The notes under the pieces: model-generated
The model's input: the letters and a program-made list of their open reading frames with translations, nothing else
The model's database searches: none
Told to the model about the DNA's origin: nothing
Made by a program: the position numbers and the translations under genes
Assembly: GCA_018607525.1 (NCBI GenBank)
Contig: JABBBH010000016.1
Coordinates: 92,366 to 156,365, forward strand
DNA length: 64,000 bases
From: SAR92 clade bacterium
GTDB lineage: Bacteria > Pseudomonadota > Gammaproteobacteria > Pseudomonadales > Porticoccaceae
Direction: 5' to 3'
In this document: piece by piece, positions 10,109 to 21,891 of the stretch
How positions within the stretch are numbered: position 1 is the stretch's first letter
How the letters are laid out: each line of letters opens with the position of its first letter

Positions 10109-10711
10109 TTAAAGCTTGTCAGCGTTTTCTGATAGGTATGCAGCAACACCCTCTGGAGTGTCTTTCATACCGCTATCACCTTTATTCCAGCCAGCAGGGC
10201 AGACTTCGCCATGATCCTGATGGAATGCAAGAGCGTCAATCATACGCAGCATCTCATCAATATTACGACCTAGCGGCAAATCATTAACCACCTGATGTCT
10301 TACCAGACCATCTTCATCAATCAAGAAAGAACCACGGAAGGCAACGCCATCCGCATGCTCAACATCGTATGCTTGACAGATTTCGTGCTTAACATCGGCA
10401 ACCAATGGGTATTTAACCGCACCAATACCACCGTCATTCACGTCAGTATTACGCCATGCATTGTGAGAAAATTGTGAATCAATCGAAACACCAATGATTT
10501 CTACGCCACGATCAACAAATTCTTGATGACGGTGATCAAATGCGATCAGCTCGGAAGGACATACAAAGGTGAAATCGAGAGGGTAAAAGAAAATAACAGC
10601 TTTTTTGCCCTTAATTGTCTCTGCAAGGTTAAAGTTATCGATAATCTCACCACTGCCAGTTACTGCAGCAGCCGTGAAATCTGGTGCTGGCTTGCCTACT
10701 AATACAGCCAT
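10109..10711 (-). CDS. Typical 2-Cys peroxiredoxin (AhpC/Prx1 class)
   Basis: FFYPLDFTFVCPSELIAFDHR (peroxidatic Cys) and GEVCPAGWNKG (resolving Cys). Confidence 0.95.
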   Translation of the reverse strand: MAVLVGKPAPDFTAAAVTGSGEIIDNFNLAETIKGKKAVIFFYPLDFTFVCPSELIAFDHRHQEFVDRGVEIIGVSIDSQFSHNAWRNTDVNDGGIGAVKYPLVADVKHEICQAYDVEHADGVAFRGSFLIDEDGLVRHQVVNDLPLGRNIDEMLRMIDALAFHQDHGEVCPAGWNKGDSGMKDTPEGVAAYLSENADKL

Positions 10712-10878
10712 ATTGGTTACTCCTAATAAAAGTTACTTGTTTTGAATATGTATAATCTACAGAGGATAGTTTCACATTGACAAACTTTCAACCAATTGAA
10801 TGTTTTTATTACGTTTATAGCCATATGCGCATTATTTGAAATTGATAGTATAAACACCACCTCAACAGTATTTTGGCG

Positions 10879-10908
10879 AAAAAAAAGGGCGACAAAGTCG
10901 CCCTTTTT
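10879..10908 (-). terminator. Intrinsic terminator of the TonB siderophore receptor
   Basis: gggcgac-aaa-gtcgccc (10887-10903) with A/T runs on both sides. Confidence 0.85.
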
Positions 10909-10925
10909 AATTCATTAGTAAACCC

Positions 10926-13031
10926 TTAGAAGGTTTTACTTAATGATAGTCTAGTACTTCTTGCTTCACCCACAGCTACCTGATGAGTACTGTGCGAATG
11001 TGGGAAATAAACTTCATCAGATAGATTTTCAATATTTAATTGAAGCTTAAGATCGTCTGCAATGCTGTAATAAACCGCCGCATCAACTCTAGTGTAAGCC
11101 GGAAGTAGTAAGTCGGGGTTATTGTCTTTTACAGCTGACTCGCCCTGATGCATGACACCTAACGCCCAGCCAAAGTTAGGATTAATATCATAGGTTGTCC
11201 AGATCGAATAAGTAGACACCGGGATTTCTCGCGGCTGTCCGCCATCAGCAGTTTCTCCATCTATATTGCTATAACTAAATGCAACATTAAGATTTTCATT
11301 AACTTGACCCTTTAGTTCAAGCTCAAAGCCTTCAACCGAAAGACCTCTCTCAGTAATATAATCTGAGCTTGTTCCATCATAATCTGCAATTTCTGATTCA
11401 CTTTCAAAATAAGCTGAGGTTAGGCTTAGGCTCTTATTCAGATCTAGTTTAAAGCCTATCTCAGAACTCTCATAGTAATCAGGCTTTAAGGTTTCACCAG
11501 AACCCGCTGCTCCGCCCGTAAGTTTCTTATATTGCTCGCCTGATCTTGGCGCGAAACTTTCACTGTAACTGTAGTAAAGAGATACATTGTTTTGCGGCTT
11601 ATAAATTAGGCCAAATCTTGGTGAAAACTCGGTATCCACTCGTGCCGCTGAAGAGTCCTGTTTAATATCATCAACTTTGATATCGAACTTATCATAGCGA
11701 CCACCCAATAATACAATCAAACTGTCAGTAACATCAATTTGGTCTTGGATATAAAAAGAGCTAACCGTGATATCTGTCTCAGTACTTGATTTAAGGGCAC
11801 ATGAGTTTGTGTACTCAACCGCGGTAGCTGTTCCACTGGCATTAACTGAGAAATCAATCGGATCGGCTACAGCAAATGATTCTCTATCATAGTTACTTAC
11901 ATCACAATCATTGGTTGTCCAGTAGGTATTAAAGCGCTTATTAGTATTATCTGTTTTAACTGACTCAAAACCAGTAAGAATAGTATGTGTCATATTGGCA
12001 AAATTAAGCTCATTAACCAGACTTGCCGACAGAATTAAATTGTCTCTTTCGGTAGGGTCGTGGTATCCGTCCATTTCTACAACGTTAGTATCAAGATCAT
12101 AGCTATTAGCATAGGTATTTTGATACATTTTTTCGAAGCTACTGGAGGTTAAAGACAGACTTCCTTTGGTTGAATCAGAAAATCTATGACTTAATGCAGC
12201 ACGAAGAACAGAGGCTTCAACCGTATTAAGGTTTCCATCTTTGTCACCAAATACAATGTCACTTAAGGCTTTCACTGGCTCACCATTAGCCGTTGGAATA
12301 CCGCGATCAATAAATCGTTCATGATCGATGTATTCATAGGACAGGTCTAAATCTGTATCTGCATCCAACGCGATATTCACTGTAGGATTGATTCCAAATC
12401 GATCACCATTATAGAAATCTCTATGATTTTCTAGCGAATCACTGTGCACATTTAAACGGAAGGCAACAGAATCGCTAAGATTGGTGTTTACATCAGCCGC
12501 TAAATCGGTCGCACCAAAGGAATCAATACCGATGTCTACGGTTTTGAAATCTTGACCATTAACTGCTTTTTTAGAAACTCTATTGATAATGCCACCGGTT
12601 CCGCCACGACCAAATAATAGCGCGTTAGGTCCTCTAAGAACCTCTACTTGCTCCACATTATATAAAGGACGGTAGTATTGAACATCATCTCTTACACCAT
12701 CTTGATAAAAATCTGCGGTAGATCTAACGCCACGAAAAACTACAGCGTCACGATGCCCCTCACCTAAAGAGGTATTAATACCAGGGGTATATCTCACAAT
12801 ATCGCCTATTTCCTTGAAACCTTTTTTTCGAACATCTTCATCGGTAACAATCGAAAGAGATTGAGGAACATTGATAATTGGGGTGGGTGTTTTGAGTGCG
12901 TTCATTTGATCGCTTTGAAGCACTCTACCTTTAACCAAAATTTCTTCAAAATCAGAACTTTCAGCCAAAACAGGACCAACAACAAAAAATGCGCACAAAG
13001 TAGCAACATCTAATAGCCTTACTCTTTTCAT
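10926..13031 (-). CDS. TonB-dependent siderophore receptor (Fiu/catecholate-type)
   Basis: MKRVRLLDVATLCAFFVVGPVLAES signal; NVPQSLSIVTDEDVRKKG; YNVEQVEVLRGPNALLFGRGGTGGIINRVSK; terminal aromatic SLSKTF. Confidence 0.93.
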   Translation of the reverse strand: MKRVRLLDVATLCAFFVVGPVLAESSDFEEILVKGRVLQSDQMNALKTPTPIINVPQSLSIVTDEDVRKKGFKEIGDIVRYTPGINTSLGEGHRDAVVFRGVRSTADFYQDGVRDDVQYYRPLYNVEQVEVLRGPNALLFGRGGTGGIINRVSKKAVNGQDFKTVDIGIDSFGATDLAADVNTNLSDSVAFRLNVHSDSLENHRDFYNGDRFGINPTVNIALDADTDLDLSYEYIDHERFIDRGIPTANGEPVKALSDIVFGDKDGNLNTVEASVLRAALSHRFSDSTKGSLSLTSSSFEKMYQNTYANSYDLDTNVVEMDGYHDPTERDNLILSASLVNELNFANMTHTILTGFESVKTDNTNKRFNTYWTTNDCDVSNYDRESFAVADPIDFSVNASGTATAVEYTNSCALKSSTETDITVSSFYIQDQIDVTDSLIVLLGGRYDKFDIKVDDIKQDSSAARVDTEFSPRFGLIYKPQNNVSLYYSYSESFAPRSGEQYKKLTGGAAGSGETLKPDYYESSEIGFKLDLNKSLSLTSAYFESESEIADYDGTSSDYITERGLSVEGFELELKGQVNENLNVAFSYSNIDGETADGGQPREIPVSTYSIWTTYDINPNFGWALGVMHQGESAVKDNNPDLLLPAYTRVDAAVYYSIADDLKLQLNIENLSDEVYFPHSHSTHQVAVGEARSTRLSLSKTF

Positions 13032-13074
13032 AAAATTATCTCTAGTTAAAAACAATATTGGGATTTGTTGTTAA

Positions 13075-13089
13075 TGGTAATGATTATCA
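13075..13089 (-). promoter_or_regulatory. Fur box upstream of the TonB receptor
   Basis: TGGTAATGATTATCA matches 14/15 of the 7-1-7 Fur consensus TGATAATNATTATCA. Confidence 0.75.
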
Positions 13090-13197
13090 TTTATATTTGC
13101 AACAATTATTTTATTAAAATTGCTATTTTTTCACCCTATAAACCAAACCAAAAGCTAGAATCCTCAGTAAATACAGGGTATTGAATTAATCTATAAA

Positions 13198-13212
13198 TGA
13201 TAATTATTTGCA
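13198..13212 (+). promoter_or_regulatory. Second Fur-box-like site, upstream of the FTR1 permease
   Basis: TGATAATTATTTGCA matches 13/15 of TGATAATNATTATCA. Confidence 0.55.
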
Positions 13213-13309
13213 TTTGGGTTGTTTTTTTTGTAAAGTTCTACCATTAAACTTGGGCATTATGTTCACTCAAAACCCTACTACCTGTAACTAAATATAGAGT
13301 AATCCCACT

Positions 13310-14221
13310 ATGAACGAATTTATTATTATGTTCCGCGAGGGCCTTGAAGCCTCACTAATCGTTGGAATTATCTATACCCTCCTTATTAAGCAGGAACTCA
13401 ACAGAGAAATCCGCCAATTATGGTTAGGAGTCGGTGCTGCAATCGTTGCGAGCATTATCACTGGCTTTGCACTGGTTCAGGTTAAGAGTTCTATTGGAAA
13501 CGCATCTATTGAGGCCCTTTTTGAGGGTGTAGCCATGATCGCTACTGCCGGCCTAATTTGGTATGTAATCTTTTGGCTTTCAAAGCAAGTCGGAGCTACT
13601 GCCGCATTAAAAGACGAAGCAAATCAAGCATTAGAAAGTGCTGGCTGGGGAATCTTTCTCATCATCTTCTTCGCTATATTTAGAGAAGGCTTTGAAACCG
13701 CTATTTTCCTGATGGGTAGTTTCTCAATGACTGAATCATTCTCCTACTCAGGCTTTATTGGCGGCTTAGTGCTCGCCATTGCTATTGGTTATGCGATTGT
13801 TGTTCAGGGTAAGCGCATACAACTTAAGTCGTTTTTTAGAGCGACCAGCCTGTTATTAGTGGTTTTTGCTTCGGGAATGATGACTTATGGCGCACACGAA
13901 ATTGAAGAATTTTTTGTTAAGGGTGATCACTTGCAGGTGATTGGCTTAGAGACTAAACAGGATATTTCCCGCCCTTACAGTATTCTTAAGCCAAAAACTG
14001 AATTGAGCGAATCAGATAATCCTGCTTTTTATTCTTACAATTTAAATGGCAAAGAGAAATACACCCACCTGCTGCATGATAAGGGCCATATTGGTGTTTT
14101 TCTTAAGGGGTTTGTAGGCTATAACAGTAACCCCAACTGGATAGAGTTATTTGTCTGGATACTCTCCTTAGCCTTTGGTTTACGATTATGGCGTAAATTT
14201 TATTTTTCCAAAGCTACCTAA
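13310..14221 (+). CDS. FTR1-family iron permease
   Basis: MFREGLEASLIVGI and AIFREGFETAIFLMG (two REGxE motifs), multi-TM. Confidence 0.93.
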   Translation: MNEFIIMFREGLEASLIVGIIYTLLIKQELNREIRQLWLGVGAAIVASIITGFALVQVKSSIGNASIEALFEGVAMIATAGLIWYVIFWLSKQVGATAALKDEANQALESAGWGIFLIIFFAIFREGFETAIFLMGSFSMTESFSYSGFIGGLVLAIAIGYAIVVQGKRIQLKSFFRATSLLLVVFASGMMTYGAHEIEEFFVKGDHLQVIGLETKQDISRPYSILKPKTELSESDNPAFYSYNLNGKEKYTHLLHDKGHIGVFLKGFVGYNSNPNWIELFVWILSLAFGLRLWRKFYFSKAT

Positions 14222-14255
14222 CACAATCTTCTTAGTTTCTGCCTTTTAATAAGGC

Positions 14256-14297
14256 AAAAAAAACCGCTCGGTGATCAGAATCAGCGAGCGGTTTTTT
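14256..14297. terminator. Bidirectional terminator between the convergent FTR1 gene and grxD
   Basis: ccgctcg(14264-14270)...cgagcgg(14285-14291), A-run on the left and T-run on the right. Confidence 0.85.
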
Positions 14298-14306
14298 AAA
14301 TTTAGA

Positions 14307-14639
14307 TTACTCACCCGATGGTTCTTCACCCAGGTTTTCATCAATTAATGTTTTCAACTCACCTTTTTCATGCATTTCAGTGACGATATCACAACCACCA
14401 ACAAGTTCGCCGGCTACCCATAACTGCGGGAAGGTCGGCCAATTGCCATATTTTGGCAGATTTTCTCTGATTTCTGGGTTTGATAGAACGTCAACAAAGG
14501 CGAAGCGGTGCCCGCAGGCCATTAATGCCTGAACTGTTCGCGCTGAAAAACCACATTGTGGTTGATTGGGTGACCCTTTCATGAAGAGTAAAACTGAATT
14601 ATTTTCTACTTGATCACGTATTGTTTCCATTATATCCAT
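14307..14639 (-). CDS. grxD: Monothiol glutaredoxin, Grx4 family
   Basis: VLLFMKGSPNQPQCGFSARTVQAL; TFPQLWVAGELVGGCDIVTEM. Confidence 0.95.
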   Translation of the reverse strand: MDIMETIRDQVENNSVLLFMKGSPNQPQCGFSARTVQALMACGHRFAFVDVLSNPEIRENLPKYGNWPTFPQLWVAGELVGGCDIVTEMHEKGELKTLIDENLGEEPSGE

Positions 14640-14725
14640 TAAAAAAACCCTGTATTGATTGCTGTTAAGTATATTTTACCCTTTTTAGCCTTATAGCTAA
14701 AGGAAGAAACGCTAAATGAGTGTTA

Positions 14726-14754
14726 TTGCGATGATTGTTAAATATTCCTATAAT
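14726..14754 (+). promoter_or_regulatory. Sigma-70-type promoter upstream of argD
   Basis: TTGCGA (14726-14731), 17-nt spacer, TATAAT (14749-14754). Confidence 0.6.
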
Positions 14755-14765
14755 ATTGCTAATCG

Positions 14766-14789
14766 AAGGGCAGTGAGACTGCCCTTTTT
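14766..14789 (+). terminator. Terminator-like hairpin in the argD leader
   Basis: aagggcagt-gag-actgccctt 9-bp perfect stem followed by TTT. Confidence 0.6.
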
Positions 14790-14822
14790 ACGTTTTTCCA
14801 AAAACAATGAATGTGAGTGATT

Positions 14823-15995
14823 ATGGGCGATAAAGCCTTAATGAATACCTACGGCGAAAAAGCCATGACATTAGTCAGTGGCGAAGGTGCTTGGCTGTAC
14901 GATGAAAAAGGTAATAAATATCTGGACGCGCTATCTGGCATTGCTGTCTGCGGCCTAGGTCATTCACATCCTGAAATTAGCAAAGTTATTGCTGAGCAGG
15001 CGGCTGAATTAATCCATTGTTCCAATTTTTTTGCGATTCCAAGTCAACAGCAACTGGCTGAAAAGCTGTGTGACATTTCAGGCATGACCAATGTATTTTT
15101 TGGTAACTCTGGTGCAGAAGCAAATGAAGCGGCTATAAAATTAGCTCGCTTACATGGCAATAAAAAAGGGATCAAGTTACCTACGGTATTGGTCATGGAT
15201 AATGCTTTCCATGGGAGAACACTGGCCACCTTAACCGCCTCTGGTAGCAGAAAAATACAGGCAGGCTTTGAACCACTGGTAAGAGGGTTTGCTCGTGGGC
15301 CCTTCAATGATATCGAGGCATTAAAAACTATTGCTGATAATAACCCTGATATCTGTGCCATTTTTGTAGAGCCTATTCAGGGTGAAGGCGGTATAAATCT
15401 GGCCGATTCCGATTATTTTCAGCAGTTAAGAGATCTATGTGATGAGCTTGACTGGCTGCTAATGTTTGATGAGGTTCAAACCGGTAACGGTAGAACAGGT
15501 ATGTTCTTTTACCATCAGTACAGTGGCGTTCAGCCCGATGTAGTGACAACGGCTAAAGGCCTTGGTAACGGGATGCCTATTGGCGCCTGTCTGGCTCATG
15601 GTGAGGCGGCTAAACTGATGCAACCGGGTAATCATGGTTCTACCTTTGGTGGCAACCCTTTGGCTAGCGCGGTTGCACTCAAGGTCGTAGAGCTTATTGA
15701 ATCTGGCGATATTTACCAAAGAGCGGTCATAGTGGGCAATATTATTATGCAAGGGCTGACCGATGCATTAGAAGGCGTTGAGCATGTTATAGATATTAGA
15801 GGCTGCGGCTGTATGATTGGGATTGAATTAACTAAACCCTGTAAATCTTTATACACTGAAGCCCTGAAACATGGCTTGGTGATTAATGTTACCGCTGATT
15901 CGGTAATCAGACTATTACCGCCAATGATTATGACTGACCAAGAAGCTCAACAGGTTGTGAGTATTCTGGCACCCCTTATTAAAGACTTCCAATAG
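14823..15995 (+). CDS. argD: Acetylornithine/succinyldiaminopimelate aminotransferase
   Basis: [57 protein letters not shown]; followed by argF. ORF-track start 14817 is GTG; 14823 ATG preferred. Confidence 0.95.
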   Translation: MGDKALMNTYGEKAMTLVSGEGAWLYDEKGNKYLDALSGIAVCGLGHSHPEISKVIAEQAAELIHCSNFFAIPSQQQLAEKLCDISGMTNVFFGNSGAEANEAAIKLARLHGNKKGIKLPTVLVMDNAFHGRTLATLTASGSRKIQAGFEPLVRGFARGPFNDIEALKTIADNNPDICAIFVEPIQGEGGINLADSDYFQQLRDLCDELDWLLMFDEVQTGNGRTGMFFYHQYSGVQPDVVTTAKGLGNGMPIGACLAHGEAAKLMQPGNHGSTFGGNPLASAVALKVVELIESGDIYQRAVIVGNIIMQGLTDALEGVEHVIDIRGCGCMIGIELTKPCKSLYTEALKHGLVINVTADSVIRLLPPMIMTDQEAQQVVSILAPLIKDFQ

Positions 15996-16006
15996 GCGTC
16001 ACACAC

Positions 16007-16915
16007 ATGGCTGTTAGACATTTTCTTACCTTACATGACCTTTCACCCGCTGAACTTAATCAGGTAATTGATTCTGCGATTGCGTTAAAAAAGGCACATC
16101 GTGAAAACACCCAACAACCTGTATTAGCCCAGAAGGTATTGGCGATGATTTTTGAAAAATCATCCACCAGAACTCGAGTATCTTTTGAAGCCGGTATGGC
16201 CCAGTTGGGTGGAAGTGCGCTATTTCTGTCGCCAACGGATACCCAGTTAGGTCGCGGCGAACCCATTGAAGATTCTGCGAGAGTGATCTCGAGAATGACT
16301 GATATTATTATGATCAGAACCTTTGGTCATGACAAAATTGAGACCTTTGCCAAGCATTCTGCTGTGCCAGTGATCAATGCGTTAACCGATAGCTTTCATC
16401 CCTGTCAGTTACTTGCCGATGTACAGACCTATGTTGAGCATCGCGGGTCTATTCAGGGTAAAACGGTTGCCTGGATTGGCGATGGTAATAATATGTGTCA
16501 TTCGTGGATCAATGCAGCCATGCAATTTGATTTTAAATTGCGCATTGCTTGCCCTGTGGGCTATGAACCCGATGCGGCTATTTTAGCGAGAGCTGGCGAT
16601 CGCGTTGTTTTAACTAGTGATCCTGTTCAAGCGGTGACTGATGCTGATCTTGTGACTACAGATGTGTTTGCCTCTATGGGACAAGAAGCTGAACAGGCTA
16701 CTAGACTAGAGCATTTTGATGGCTTTCAGGTCAATCATGCACTCATGGCTAAGGCTGCAGATCAGGCACTCTTTATGCACTGCTTGCCTGCGCACAGAGG
16801 CGAAGAAGTTTCAGCTGAACTGCTAGAAGATACGTCTATTTCTGTGGTTTGGGATGAGGCAGAAAATCGTTTGCACGCACAAAAGGCACTGATGCTGTTC
16901 TTGCTAAATCAGTAA
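16007..16915 (+). CDS. argF: Ornithine carbamoyltransferase
   Basis: [45 protein letters not shown]. Confidence 0.98.
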   Translation: MAVRHFLTLHDLSPAELNQVIDSAIALKKAHRENTQQPVLAQKVLAMIFEKSSTRTRVSFEAGMAQLGGSALFLSPTDTQLGRGEPIEDSARVISRMTDIIMIRTFGHDKIETFAKHSAVPVINALTDSFHPCQLLADVQTYVEHRGSIQGKTVAWIGDGNNMCHSWINAAMQFDFKLRIACPVGYEPDAAILARAGDRVVLTSDPVQAVTDADLVTTDVFASMGQEAEQATRLEHFDGFQVNHALMAKAADQALFMHCLPAHRGEEVSAELLEDTSISVVWDEAENRLHAQKALMLFLLNQ

Positions 16916-16936
16916 TGTTTTACAGGTAATACTGAT

Positions 16937-17416
16937 TTAGCGATTGTAGAAAACGTCATCAATTTCATACTCTACTTCCCCGCCGGGAGTATGCACATTA
17001 ACTACATCACCAATCTCTTTGCTGATAAGTGCACGAGCTATGGGTGACTGATAGGAAATCATACCCGCTTTTACATCCGCTTCATCATCACCGACGATTC
17101 TGTAGGTGACCTCTTCGTCAGTTTCAGTATTAATAATAGTCACGGTTGAACCAAAAATAACGCGATCGCCTTCTGGCATTTGAGAAATATCCACCACCTG
17201 ACACAGAGAAAGCTTTGATTCTATATCTTGGATACGCCCTTCAATAAAACCCTGCTGTTCTCTGGCAGCATGGTATTCAGCATTCTCTTTTAGATCGCCA
17301 TGCTCACGGGCTTCTGCAATTGCCTGAATAACCGTTGGGCGATCTTCTTTCTTGAGCTTTTCAAGCTCAATTCGAAGTGCGGCCTCACCCTCAACTGTCA
17401 TTGGAATTTTTTGCAT
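16937..17416 (-). CDS. greA: Transcription elongation factor GreA
   Basis: [57 protein letters not shown]; 1-nt TAATG overlap with carB stop. Confidence 0.98.
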   Translation of the reverse strand: MQKIPMTVEGEAALRIELEKLKKEDRPTVIQAIAEAREHGDLKENAEYHAAREQQGFIEGRIQDIESKLSLCQVVDISQMPEGDRVIFGSTVTIINTETDEEVTYRIVGDDEADVKAGMISYQSPIARALISKEIGDVVNVHTPGGEVEYEIDDVFYNR

Positions 17417-20400
17417 TAGCTAATTGCCTTGTGTAGCGTTTGTAAATCACGAACTTGAATATCGCCAGCAAACATGAGAGCTTCGCATACGGCTCTTCCG
17501 CCTGCCATCGTTGTAGTATAGTAAACTTGATGTTGCTCTGCACTAGAGCGAATAGCACTGGAGTCAGAGATGGCTTTGCGACCCTCAGTGGTATTTATAA
17601 TAAGATGAATCTTATCACTTTTTATCATATCTACAATATGCGGTCTGCCTTCCTGAACTTTATTAACCAATTCAACCTCAAGGCCAGCATCGGTAATCAC
17701 TTTTGCTGTACCCTTTGAAGCAACCAGCTTAAAGCCCATAGATAATAGGTTTTTTGCTAAACTAGGTAACTGATGCTTATCTCTATCACGTACGCTGATA
17801 AAGGCAGTCCCCTTTGTTGGTATTTCATCGCTGGCACCCAGCTCGGCTTTACCATAGGCTTCAGCAAAGGTTTCACCTACACCCATAACTTCACCCGTTG
17901 ACTTCATTTCTGGCCCAAGAATGGGGTCAATTCCAGGGAATTTATTAAACGGGAATACCGCTTCTTTTACACTGTAATAAGGCGGAACGATTTCTTTTGT
18001 AAAACCCTGAGATTCTAATGTTTGGCCAACCATACAACGGGCGGCTATTTTAGCCAGAGAGGTACCTATACATTTAGAAACAAAAGGCACTGTTCTTGAT
18101 GCTCGAGGGTTAACCTCAATCACATAGATTTCATCGTCTTGCAGTGCCAGCTGAACATTCATCAAGCCGCGAACACCAAGCTCACGAGCCATTTTCTTGC
18201 AGACTTCACGCATCTCATTCTGGACGTCTTCACTCAAACTGTAAGGCGGCAATGAACAGGCCGAATCACCAGAGTGAATACCCGCTTGCTCAATATGCTG
18301 CATAATCGCGCCGATCACCACCTGCTCGCCATCACTGACGGCATCAACATCAACTTCGATAGCATTTGGCAAGAAGAAATCTAAGAGTACCGGTGAGTCT
18401 TCTGACACTTCTACAGCGGTGCGCATGTAATGTCTTAGCTCGTCTTCTTTATAGACGATTTCCATGGCACGACCGCCTAATACATAGGAAGGACGAACCA
18501 CCAAGGGATAACCAATTTTTTCAGCCAGAACAACAGCATCTTCGGCACTTCTAGCCGTCGCATTTGATGGCTGTAAAAGACCGAGCTTATCGATCATCTG
18601 TTGGAACCTTTCACGATCTTCAGCACGATCAATAGCATCAGGGGTAGTACCTACAATGGGCACACCCTCTGCTTCTAGGGCACGAGCTAATTTCAACGGT
18701 GTTTGACCGCCAAACTGAACGATCACACCCTTAGGTTTTTCTAATCGCACAATTTCTAGAACATCTTCTAGGGTCACTGGCTCGAAGAATAATCGATCAG
18801 AGGTATCGTAATCAGTAGATACGGTTTCAGGGTTGCAGTTAACCATAATGGTTTCATAACCATCATCTCGCATGGCAAGTGCCGCATGCACACAGCAGTA
18901 GTCAAATTCAATGCCCTGACCAATTCTGTTTGGCCCGCCACCTAGTACTAAAATTTTATCGCGATTACTGGGTTTGGCTTCGCATTCTTCTTCATAGGTC
19001 GAATACATATAGGCGGTGTCAGTAGAAAATTCTGCCGCACAGGTATCCACGCGCTTATACACCGGATGAATATCTAATTGGTTACGATATTCACGCACCG
19101 CCTGTTCACCACAGCCGAGGATGTCACCTAAGCGCTTATCAGAAAACCCTTTGCGCTTAAGTTTAAATAATGCCGTTTTATCTAAAGTGCTAAGCTCAGA
19201 ACCCTGAAGCTGTTGCTCATGCTTGATTAAATCTTCAATTTGCACCAAGAACCAGGGATCAATCTTGGTGATGTTAAACATCTCTTCAAGACTCATGCCG
19301 GCGCGGAAACCGTCGGCCACATACCAGATACGATCTGGGCCTGCTTCCGCGAGCTGGTTATTTAAAATACTGGTTGATGAGTCATCTCCAGGATCGACAA
19401 CAGGGTCAAATCCAGAAACGCCAACTTCTAAGCCACGCAATGCTTTTTGCATAGACTCTTGGAACGTGCGCCCAATAGCCATAACCTCACCAACAGACTT
19501 CATCTGAGTGGTAAGTTTTGGACTGGCTTGGCTAAATTTCTCAAAGGCAAAACGCGGAACCTTAGTTACCACATAATCGATACTTGGCTCAAAAGAAGCC
19601 GGTGTTGCTCCGCCAGTAATTTCATTTTGAAGCTCATCCAATGTGTAACCAATGGCTAACTTGGCCGCAACCTTAGCAATGGGGAAGCCAGTGGCTTTTG
19701 AAGCCAGTGCTGATGAACGTGAAACACGCGGGTTCATCTCGATAACAATCAAGCGTCCGTCTTCTGGGTTTACCGCAAACTGTACGTTTGAGCCGCCCGT
19801 TTCAACACCAATCTCACGCAATACACTCACCGAGGCATTACGCATTATCTGATATTCTTTATCGGTTAAGGTTTGCGCCGGGGCAACAGTGATTGAGTCA
19901 CCGGTATGGATACCCATAGGATCCAAGTTTTCAATGGCACAGATAATGATGCAGTTATCATTGCGATCTCTCACCACTTCCATTTCAAATTCTTTCCAAC
20001 CAATCAGCGATTCATCAATCAATAATTCATTGGTTGGCGAAAGATCGAGTCCACGTCGGCAAATTTGTTCGAATTCTTCGCGGTTATAGGCGATACCACC
20101 GCCTGATCCACCCATAGTAAATGAGGGTCGAATAACACAGGGGAACCCAAAACGATCGGCAACCTGATAGGCTTCTTCTAGGCTGTGAGCAATACCAGAG
20201 TTTGGCGTATCAAGGCCAATGGCTTTCATGGCTTTATCGAAACGCTCTCGATCTTCTGCCTTGTCGATGGCATCTGCATTGGCGCCAATCATTTCAACAT
20301 TATATTTTTCTAATACACCATGCTTAGCGAGATCCAAGGCACAGTTAAGGGCTGTTTGGCCACCCATTGTGGGCAACAGAACATCGGGTCTTTCTTTTTC

Positions 20401-20634
20401 GATGATCTTCTCTACCGTACCCCATTCAACAGGCTCGATATAGGTAGCATCAGCCATTGCGGGATCGGTCATAATGGTGGCTGGATTAGAGTTAACCAAT
20501 ATCACTCTATAGCCTTCTTCTCTCAGAGCCTTACAGGCCTGAGCGCCGGAATAATCGAACTCACAGGCCTGCCCAATGACAATCGGGCCTGCTCCAAGAA
20601 TTAAAACGCTTTTAATATCTGTTCTTTTTGGCAT
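17416..20634 (-). CDS. carB: Carbamoyl-phosphate synthase large subunit
   Basis: [37 protein letters not shown]...; 1072 aa duplicated ATP-grasp. Confidence 0.99.
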   Translation of the reverse strand: MPKRTDIKSVLILGAGPIVIGQACEFDYSGAQACKALREEGYRVILVNSNPATIMTDPAMADATYIEPVEWGTVEKIIEKERPDVLLPTMGGQTALNCALDLAKHGVLEKYNVEMIGANADAIDKAEDRERFDKAMKAIGLDTPNSGIAHSLEEAYQVADRFGFPCVIRPSFTMGGSGGGIAYNREEFEQICRRGLDLSPTNELLIDESLIGWKEFEMEVVRDRNDNCIIICAIENLDPMGIHTGDSITVAPAQTLTDKEYQIMRNASVSVLREIGVETGGSNVQFAVNPEDGRLIVIEMNPRVSRSSALASKATGFPIAKVAAKLAIGYTLDELQNEITGGATPASFEPSIDYVVTKVPRFAFEKFSQASPKLTTQMKSVGEVMAIGRTFQESMQKALRGLEVGVSGFDPVVDPGDDSSTSILNNQLAEAGPDRIWYVADGFRAGMSLEEMFNITKIDPWFLVQIEDLIKHEQQLQGSELSTLDKTALFKLKRKGFSDKRLGDILGCGEQAVREYRNQLDIHPVYKRVDTCAAEFSTDTAYMYSTYEEECEAKPSNRDKILVLGGGPNRIGQGIEFDYCCVHAALAMRDDGYETIMVNCNPETVSTDYDTSDRLFFEPVTLEDVLEIVRLEKPKGVIVQFGGQTPLKLARALEAEGVPIVGTTPDAIDRAEDRERFQQMIDKLGLLQPSNATARSAEDAVVLAEKIGYPLVVRPSYVLGGRAMEIVYKEDELRHYMRTAVEVSEDSPVLLDFFLPNAIEVDVDAVSDGEQVVIGAIMQHIEQAGIHSGDSACSLPPYSLSEDVQNEMREVCKKMARELGVRGLMNVQLALQDDEIYVIEVNPRASRTVPFVSKCIGTSLAKIAARCMVGQTLESQGFTKEIVPPYYSVKEAVFPFNKFPGIDPILGPEMKSTGEVMGVGETFAEAYGKAELGASDEIPTKGTAFISVRDRDKHQLPSLAKNLLSMGFKLVASKGTAKVITDAGLEVELVNKVQEGRPHIVDMIKSDKIHLIINTTEGRKAISDSSAIRSSAEQHQVYYTTTMAGGRAVCEALMFAGDIQVRDLQTLHKAIS

Positions 20635-20658
20635 AGGGTCGCTACTCAGTCAAGACGC

Positions 20659-21795
20659 TTAACGTCTAGCCTCCATCAATTCTATAAAGTGATCAAATAA
20701 TGGTGCCGCATCGTGCGGACCGGGACTTGCTTCAGGGTGTCCCTGGAAACTAAATGCAGGTTTGTCCGTACGGTGAATGCCCTGTAGAGAGGCATCAAAC
20801 AAAGAGCGATGAGTGGCTTCTAAGCAACTAGGCAATCCCTCTTCTTCAACCGCAAAACCATGATTTTGGCTAGTTATCATAACCGTTTTGTTAGCGATAT
20901 CTTCTACTGGATGATTGGCACCATGGTGACCAAACTTCATCTTTGCAGTTTTTGCTCCAGAGGCTAAGGCTAGCAACTGGTGGCCCAAACAGATACCAAA
21001 TAGAGGAATATCTGTTTTCAATAATTCTGTAATTGCTTCAATCGCATAGTCACAGGGCTCTGGATCGCCCGGCCCGTTTGAAAGGAAAACACCATCAGGG
21101 TTCATAGCCAACACATCGCTTGCCGGTGTTTGAGCAGGAACAACTGTTAAGTCACAGCCTCTATCAACCAGCATGCGTAAAATATTTTGTTTAACACCGA
21201 AATCATAGGCAACAACCTTAAATTTAAAGTCGGTTTGTTGCTCATAGGCATGACCCAACTGCCAGCTCTTCTGCTGCCATTGATAGGCTTCAGTGGTTGT
21301 TACCTGTTTTGCCAAATCCATTCCCTTAAGACCTGGGAACTGTTTAGCTGCCTCCACCGCTTTTTGCTCGTCGATATCACCGACGATAATACAGCCGCTT
21401 TGCGAACCTGTTTCGCGCAAAATACGTGTCAGCTTTCTGGTGTCTATATCAGCAATACCTACAATACCGCGCTCAGCGAGATACTGGTCCAAGCTTTGCT
21501 CACTACGGAAATTAGAAACCATTAAAGGTAGATCGCGAATAACCAATCCTGCAGCCCAGATCTGATCAGATTCCTGATCTTCAGTGTTGACGCCAACATT
21601 ACCAATATGAGGGTAAGTTAGGGTAACAATTTGATGGGCATATGAGGGGTCTGTGAGAATTTCTTGGTAACCCGTTAGTGCAGTGTTAAAAACCACTTCA
21701 CCAATAGATTGACCCTCGGCACCGATAGCGGTACCTCTGAAAATTGTTCCATCTGCGAGCGCAAGAACAGCCTCCCGATTGGTCTGGGAATTCAC
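20659..21795 (-). CDS. carA: Carbamoyl-phosphate synthase small subunit
   Basis: [75 protein letters not shown] start after TTAGGAGG. Confidence 0.98.
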   Translation of the reverse strand: MNSQTNREAVLALADGTIFRGTAIGAEGQSIGEVVFNTALTGYQEILTDPSYAHQIVTLTYPHIGNVGVNTEDQESDQIWAAGLVIRDLPLMVSNFRSEQSLDQYLAERGIVGIADIDTRKLTRILRETGSQSGCIIVGDIDEQKAVEAAKQFPGLKGMDLAKQVTTTEAYQWQQKSWQLGHAYEQQTDFKFKVVAYDFGVKQNILRMLVDRGCDLTVVPAQTPASDVLAMNPDGVFLSNGPGDPEPCDYAIEAITELLKTDIPLFGICLGHQLLALASGAKTAKMKFGHHGANHPVEDIANKTVMITSQNHGFAVEEEGLPSCLEATHRSLFDASLQGIHRTDKPAFSFQGHPEASPGPHDAAPLFDHFIELMEARR

Positions 21796-21819
21796 ACAAC
21801 CTCCTAAATTATAATGAGT

Positions 21820-21891
21820 CTATCTGGTAGGATAAAACCGAAAAGCCTTTTGATTATTTGCAAAAAAACGAGATGGGACAATTTGTCTCAT
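21820..21891 (-). other. Possible 23-codon leader mini-ORF upstream of carA
   Basis: Minus strand ATG..TAG translates to MRQIVPSRFFANNQKAFRFYPTR*; 4 Arg codons; begins inside the hairpin upstream of carA. Confidence 0.3.

Noticed and set aside
14732-14754. Possible ArgR operator overlapping the argD promoter
   Set aside because: Only one half-site partly resembles the ARG-box consensus (TGAAT-W4-ATTCA); the other half matches poorly.
15044-15752. Minus-strand ORFs (105 and 97 aa) inside argD
   Set aside because: Antisense to argD, with no domain signature or convincing ribosome binding site.
21187-21565. Plus-strand ORFs of 112 and 90 aa inside carA
   Set aside because: Antisense overlap with a certain CDS and mutually overlapping frames; coding shadow.
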